Source of the DNA: Bacteroidota bacterium
Lineage (GTDB): Bacteria > Bacteroidota > Bacteroidia > M30B66
Assembly (NCBI GenBank): GCA_020438185.1
Contig: JAGQVC010000006.1
Span: 1-18,433, forward strand
Direction of reading: 5' to 3'
DNA length: 18,433 nt
Made by a program: the position numbers and the translations under genes. Below are positions 15,554 to 18,433 of this stretch, one piece after another (the stretch's first letter is position 1; each line of letters starts with the position of its first letter). Below the pieces are notes generated by a model. It was given only the letters and a program-made list of their open reading frames with translations. It had not been told where the DNA came from and did not search any database.

Positions 15554-15589
15554 TTTACAGAGCAAGATTTTGTAAAAAATTGCTGTAAA
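15554..15589. repeat. Imperfect inverted repeat downstream of the membrane-protein gene
   Basis: TTTACAGAGCAA (15554-15565) pairs with TTGCTGTAAA (15580-15589) with a 2-nt bulge and a 14-nt loop. It follows the stop of the 15635-16876 gene on the minus strand and may help end that transcript, but no T-run follows the stem. Confidence 0.3.
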
Positions 15590-15634
15590 TAAAGACATTC
15601 ACCAATAGCAAAGCCTGGATTAATTTGAAAATAG

Positions 15635-16876
15635 CTATAATGAGACGGCTTCCTTTTCTATTCGCTCTCGCGGAACAAATTGAGCGCATAAGAGCGTAAT
15701 TACTCCTATCAGAATGATAATTGAAACAGAAAAAAGGTACACATTCACATGTGGAACAATGACGTATGTGAATGAAGCTATGCCCTGGATTCCCAGAACC
15801 AATTCATTTAAAAACACACCAACTACAAAAATTAGAATTCCCATTGTGCTTGCCCTGCTTTCTTGAATGAAACGATTGGCAAACGCATAGGCGACAATAA
15901 AAATGGAGAAACAAGCCAGTAAAACTAGGTGGAGATAAGCAATAACAATGGGACGATAGCCAAAAGCCAGCTTGCTCACAGCCGGAATAACGGATGCCAG
16001 TTGTAATGAGAGCTTAATGGTGAAAGAAATCAGAACAAGGGCAAATAAAAACTTTGCAAGTGGGTGACAAATGGATGAGTGAAACAACCTGCTTTTAAAA
16101 ACATTTTGAATAAAAAGAATCCAGGCGATAGACTGTGCAATGGTTCCCAAAACTACGATGATGTATACCCAAACAGGAAGATGAATCCAAAGAACAGACA
16201 AACCGTAGGTTGGAATTATGCTAAAAATCATGAGCAGAAAAACCCGCCTGTCTATGACATACTGAGGAATAATTCTTTTTAGGTAAGCAATGAACAAACC
16301 CATGAATGCAAAGAAGAACCAGCCGTTGTATTGAAAATGTAAATACCAGTAAACAGCGCTTAAATAATTATTTAGCGTGATTGACTTGGAGGCCATCATA
16401 TACGCCAATGCAAATGTGCCAATGGATGACAAGACGCTTAGCAGAACTGCTGCTTTAAACCAGTTCTTGCTTGCGTGAACCGGTGCTTTGTTTAAATCTG
16501 AGAATGCCCACCGGGCAAAAACAAACGAAATAAAAACGCCTAAGGTTGACAATACGATTGAAAGGATGCTGTAACCGGAAATGGCGAAAGAGAGCATCAT
16601 TAAATAGGAAACACTCAGACTAACGAGGAATAAGATTCTATAAGTCTTATGGCGCACCTGGCTGATTGATTCCTGGAAGAAATTTGTTATTAATACCATT
16701 AATGCCAGAGAAACCCAGGCACTGAAGGCGAAATGTGAATGTGCATGCTGAATGTTTTTCTGGTCGAAAAAAGGGAATTCAAATCCGATTTTATAGCGCA
16801 TTAAAACGCCCAGAGAGGCAACAACGAATAAGTTGATAATTGTTATTCTTATCCATGATTTGGTTGATATGGTCAT
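15635..16876 (-). CDS. Heme-copper-oxidase-like or NnrS-like multi-pass membrane protein
   Basis: 413 residues with about 12 hydrophobic spans and a short basic-acidic tail. I do not recognise the exact family. Histidines sit where heme-copper enzymes carry ligands: H44, H46 and H48 (QHAHSHFAFSAW, helix II position), H180 in WYLHFQYNGW (helix VI, where NorB has H-x3-E; here H-x3-N), H232 (WIHLP) and H316 (AYLHLVLL, helix X). The usual helix VII HH pair is reduced to one His and the helix X high-spin heme His is Tyr314. NnrS-type NO-response proteins also have His-rich membrane helices, so that is an alternative. It starts 2 bp after the stop of the regulator gene, so the two are probably co-transcribed, linking it to NO or oxygen sensing. 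Confidence 0.6.
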   Translation of the reverse strand: MTISTKSWIRITIINLFVVASLGVLMRYKIGFEFPFFDQKNIQHAHSHFAFSAWVSLALMVLITNFFQESISQVRHKTYRILFLVSLSVSYLMMLSFAISGYSILSIVLSTLGVFISFVFARWAFSDLNKAPVHASKNWFKAAVLLSVLSSIGTFALAYMMASKSITLNNYLSAVYWYLHFQYNGWFFFAFMGLFIAYLKRIIPQYVIDRRVFLLMIFSIIPTYGLSVLWIHLPVWVYIIVVLGTIAQSIAWILFIQNVFKSRLFHSSICHPLAKFLFALVLISFTIKLSLQLASVIPAVSKLAFGYRPIVIAYLHLVLLACFSIFIVAYAFANRFIQESRASTMGILIFVVGVFLNELVLGIQGIASFTYVIVPHVNVYLFSVSIIILIGVITLLCAQFVPRERIEKEAVSL

Positions 16877-16878
16877 GG

Positions 16879-17472
16879 TTAGTAATATAATTTATGGTCG
16901 ATGATGTCGACTTTCTTTTGTTTTTTCATTCTCAACAGCGTCCTGATTACTGTTTCGACTCTAAGTCCTGTGTAATTAGCAATTTCTTGTCTGGTAAATG
17001 GCACCAGCAATTGCTCATTGGGGTTTTCTTGTTTTGCTTTTAATGAATCGAGAAAACTAAGTATTCGTGTTTCAGGAGGGTTATTGACAACCTCTCTAAG
17101 AGTAACTGCTTTATTATATGCTTTTTGAGAAATTGCCTGTAGCAATTCCAAGGCTATTTGATGATTTGTATTTAGAAGCCTAGTAAAGCTATCGGACGAT
17201 AATTTTAATAGAAACGTGTCGCGGGTAGCCATGGCACTTGCCGGATAGGGCAGGTTTAGGATTAATGGCACTTCACCGAAACAGCAGGCATCAGAAAAAA
17301 TGCCTTGAGTAAACTCTTTACCATCGCTGTTAATGCAGAACATTTTCACTTCGCCCGAAATAATCTGGTAATAACATCTTGGCTCATTGCCTTCAAGGAA
17401 GATTATTTCACCTTTTATATATTTTTTAACAATGGCCCCTTCTGATTCTAAAAGCATTCTATCTATTGGCAT
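16879..17472 (-). CDS. Crp/Fnr-family transcriptional regulator
   Basis: 197-residue regulator. Residues about 12-105 form the cyclic-nucleotide-binding-like sensor barrel with the FGEVPL turn (65-70); a long dimer helix follows (about 106-130); residues 135-197 are the winged helix-turn-helix with FTRQEIANYTGL and recognition helix RVETVIRTL. Glu173 and Arg177 have the E-x3-R spacing that reads GA in CRP and FNR half-sites, which fits the TGA-N6-TCA palindromes in this window. The N-terminal cysteine cluster of oxygen-sensing FNR is absent; four cysteines (C33, C46, C63, C64) lie inside the barrel. A DNR-like, NO- or heme-responsive role is plausible but not shown. Start: the Met at 17472; Met6 (17457) is an alternative. 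It heads a two-gene operon. Confidence 0.9.
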   Translation of the reverse strand: MPIDRMLLESEGAIVKKYIKGEIIFLEGNEPRCYYQIISGEVKMFCINSDGKEFTQGIFSDACCFGEVPLILNLPYPASAMATRDTFLLKLSSDSFTRLLNTNHQIALELLQAISQKAYNKAVTLREVVNNPPETRILSFLDSLKAKQENPNEQLLVPFTRQEIANYTGLRVETVIRTLLRMKKQKKVDIIDHKLYY

Positions 17473-17475
17473 ACG

Positions 17476-17491
17476 TATGATTTAAATCATA
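17476..17491. promoter_or_regulatory. Crp/Fnr-type operator overlapping the regulator start region
   Basis: Perfect 16-bp palindrome TATGATTTAAATCATA, the most symmetric TGA-N6-TCA site in the window. It begins 4 bp upstream of the regulator's ATG and lies downstream of the candidate -7 box, so autorepression is more likely than activation. Confidence 0.65.
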
Positions 17492-17514
17492 AAGAATTGA
17501 ACCTGAATTCTGAG

Positions 17515-17521
17515 CAAAATA
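17515..17521 (-). promoter_or_regulatory. Candidate -7 promoter box of the regulator gene
   Basis: On the minus strand this reads TATTTTG, the TAnnTTG form seen at the nos and tnaA promoters. The predicted start, about 17508, would place the palindrome at roughly +17 to +32. A TTTG at 17550-17547 is a poor -33 candidate because the spacing (25 bp) is long. Confidence 0.3.
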
Positions 17522-17681
17522 AAAAATAGTACGATGCTAATTGCACCAAATTGCTATAAAAATCGGGAAAGTAGAAAGCAGTTTAAGGGTCTGAAAAACT
17601 GCGCATTAGACACGTGAGATACCAATTGTATTGCCAACAGGCTTATGGATTGACAATAAATGCCGGAGTTATGCACGATTA

Positions 17682-17768
17682 CCCGCGCCAGCGATTGTAG
17701 CGAATTAGCTTGCGCGGAGCTTGCGGAGCGCAACTAATGCGGAAAGCGCGGTTCAGGCGCCCAAAAAA
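17682..17768. repeat. 87-bp GC-rich structured repeat, copy 2
   Basis: Matches 2902-2988 at 86 of 87 positions in the same orientation and has the same fold: outer CCGCGC/GCGCGG stem and inner ATTAGCTTGCGC/GCGCAACTAAT hairpin. It ends 1 bp from the stop codon of the minus-strand RidA gene, just as copy 1 ends 1 bp from the nosY stop. The rest of the gap 17473-17681 holds the regulator promoter and nothing else recognisable apart from a weak 7-bp inverted repeat at 17578-17602. Confidence 0.85.
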
Positions 17769-17769
17769 A

Positions 17770-18183
17770 CTAATCAATCGTTGCAATAACCTTCAATTCA
17801 ATGGCAATTGGCGTTGGCAGACTATTGATTTCAATGGTTGTGCGGCAAGGCAGATTATCCTTGAAGAATTCTGCGTAAATACGATTGTAAGTTGGGAAAT
17901 CGTCTTTCATATTGGTAAGAAAAACAGTGACATCCACAATTTTATCCCAGGATGATCCGCAATCTTCTAGAATGTATCGAATATTATTAAACACCGAGCG
18001 GCACTGCGTTTCGATGTCATACGAAACAATATTTCCTTGTTCGTCCAGATCCACTCCGGGTATTTTCTTCGTTCCGCGTTCGCGCGGACCAACTCCCGAA
18101 AGAAATAATAGGTTACCCACACGTCTGGCGTGAGGATATAGTCCGACAGGTTCGGGGGCGCGGGAAGAGTTTAGTTTGTCCAT
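17770..18183 (-). CDS. RidA (YjgF/YER057c/UK114) family protein
   Basis: 137-residue small cytosolic protein. RidA proteins are trimeric and hydrolyse reactive enamines/imines released by PLP enzymes; some relatives deaminate 2-aminomuconate. Family hallmarks: SRAPEPVGLYPHARRVGNLLF at the N-terminus, LSGVGPR (28-34), the 'VTVFLTNM.DDFPTYN..YAEFF' block, and C113-R114-TTIEI followed by IAIELKVIA with Glu129; Arg114 and Glu129 correspond to the carboxylate-binding Arg and catalytic Glu of active RidA. The 'PHARRVGN' start resembles the 2-aminomuconate deaminase group, a weak hint at tryptophan/kynurenine breakdown. It is transcribed alone, with the 87-bp repeat right after its stop. No specific substrate can be assigned. 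Confidence 0.88.
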   Translation of the reverse strand: MDKLNSSRAPEPVGLYPHARRVGNLLFLSGVGPRERGTKKIPGVDLDEQGNIVSYDIETQCRSVFNNIRYILEDCGSSWDKIVDVTVFLTNMKDDFPTYNRIYAEFFKDNLPCRTTIEINSLPTPIAIELKVIATID

Positions 18184-18227
18184 GCTCTTAAATTTGAAGC
18201 GAAGTTAGTGTTGCTTGGTAAATTTTC

Positions 18228-18235
18228 TATTTTTG
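18228..18235 (+). promoter_or_regulatory. Candidate -7 promoter box for the tRNA unit
   Basis: TATTTTTG matches TAnnTTTG exactly, 42 bp upstream of the degenerate tRNA-like copy and on the correct strand for tRNA-Ala. A TTG at 18211-18213 is closer than the usual -33 spacing, so the upstream element is uncertain. Confidence 0.4.
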
Positions 18236-18277
18236 CCTCCTCAAAATTCACCTGGAATTTTTTCAATAAATCAATAA

Positions 18278-18348
18278 GGGGAATTGGCTCATTTGGCTAG
18301 AGCGTCCCGCTAAACGCGGGAAGGTGACGGCTGAATGATAAAGATAAG
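18278..18348 (+). pseudogene. Degenerate tRNA-like copy next to tRNA-Ala
   Basis: The first 26 bases match the start of the downstream tRNA-Ala at 24 positions, covering the acceptor 5' strand and D arm. A perfect anticodon stem follows (TCCCG/CGGGA around CTAAACG, formally anticodon AAA), and GGTGAC matches the variable loop. The T arm (no TTCGAAT) and the 3' acceptor strand are lost and replaced by AT-rich sequence. It should not be a working tRNA; it looks like a duplicated or inherited tRNA gene in decay. Confidence 0.6.
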
Positions 18349-18422
18349 GGGGCATTAGCTCATTTGGCTAGAGCACTTGCCTGGCAGGCAAGGGGTGACC
18401 GGTTCGAATCCGGTATTCTCCA
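18349..18422 (+). tRNA. tRNA-Ala (anticodon GGC)
   Basis: A full cloverleaf can be drawn: acceptor GGGGCAT/ATTCTCC with G3-U70, the alanine identity pair, and one C-U mismatch at 5-68; D arm GCTC/GAGC; anticodon stem CTTGC/GCAAG with loop CTGGCAG, giving anticodon GGC for GCC/GCU codons; variable loop GGGTG; T arm ACCGG-TTCGAAT-CCGGT; discriminator A. The CCA end is not encoded. Confidence 0.93.
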
Positions 18423-18433
18423 CAAAGCCTTTC

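Noticed and set aside
16879..17472. Regulator as a true oxygen-sensing FNR
   Set aside because: The N-terminal cysteine cluster that holds the FNR iron-sulfur centre is absent; the four cysteines present are scattered inside the sensor barrel.
17578..17602. GCAGTTT/AAACTGC inverted repeat as a terminator or operator
   Set aside because: Only 7-bp arms with an 11-nt spacer, no T-run and no gene end adjacent; likely chance.
18278..18348. Functional tRNA with anticodon AAA
   Set aside because: No T arm and no 3' acceptor strand can be formed, and the base after the anticodon is C, which is atypical.

Overview
The window reads as chromosomal DNA from a member of the Bacteroidota. The support is a T9SS-type C-terminal sorting domain, a Sec-type (lipoprotein-like) clade II NosZ, near-absent Shine-Dalgarno sequences, and promoter boxes close to the Bacteroidota TAnnTTTG consensus. 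It is an accessory block for anaerobic nitrogen-oxide respiration set between ordinary genes. No nirS, nirK or narG is visible, so the window itself covers nitric oxide and nitrous oxide steps only.

Layout. 1-885 (+) is the 3' part of radA. 968-2896 (+) is a secreted beta-propeller protein with a T9SS tail. 2902-2988 is the first copy of an 87-bp GC-rich repeat. 2990-9294 (-) is the nitrous oxide reductase operon, in transcription order: cytochrome c, nosZ, an intrinsic terminator, a fused membrane-domain/nosL gene, nosD, nosF, nosY. 9484-13059 (-) is a second operon of a class II (B12-dependent) ribonucleotide reductase followed by a NorC-like cytochrome and a divergent NorB-like protein. 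13380-14762 (+) is tryptophanase, divergent from nrdJ. 14917-15471 (-) is a fasciclin-domain lipoprotein. 15635-17472 (-) is a Crp/Fnr-family regulator followed by a 12-helix-scale membrane protein with heme-copper-oxidase-like histidines. 17682-17768 is the second repeat copy. 17770-18183 (-) is a RidA-family protein. 18278-18348 (+) is a degenerate tRNA-like copy and 18349-18422 (+) is tRNA-Ala(GGC).

How it fits together. Six palindromes with core TGA-N6-TCA lie in promoter regions: two upstream of the cytochrome c/nosZ operon, two between nrdJ and tnaA, one upstream of the fasciclin gene and one directly upstream of the regulator gene. The two pairs have the same 23-bp spacing. At four predicted promoters the nearest palindrome is centred 35.5-37.5 bp upstream of the end of a TAnnTTTG-like box, which corresponds to the about -42 position of class II Crp/Fnr activation. 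The encoded regulator keeps the Glu-x-x-x-Arg recognition-helix pair that reads the GA of such half-sites. The simplest reading is one local regulon that switches on N2O reduction, NO handling, oxygen-independent dNTP synthesis, tryptophanase and a fasciclin lipoprotein together. This is an inference from sequence; no expression data are available here.

The points most worth a second look are this regulon architecture, the nrdJ-norC-norB operon, the missing metal ligands in the NorB-like protein, the second heme-copper-like protein next to the regulator, the membrane-domain/NosL fusion with an internal lipobox, and the 87-bp repeat abutting two stop codons.
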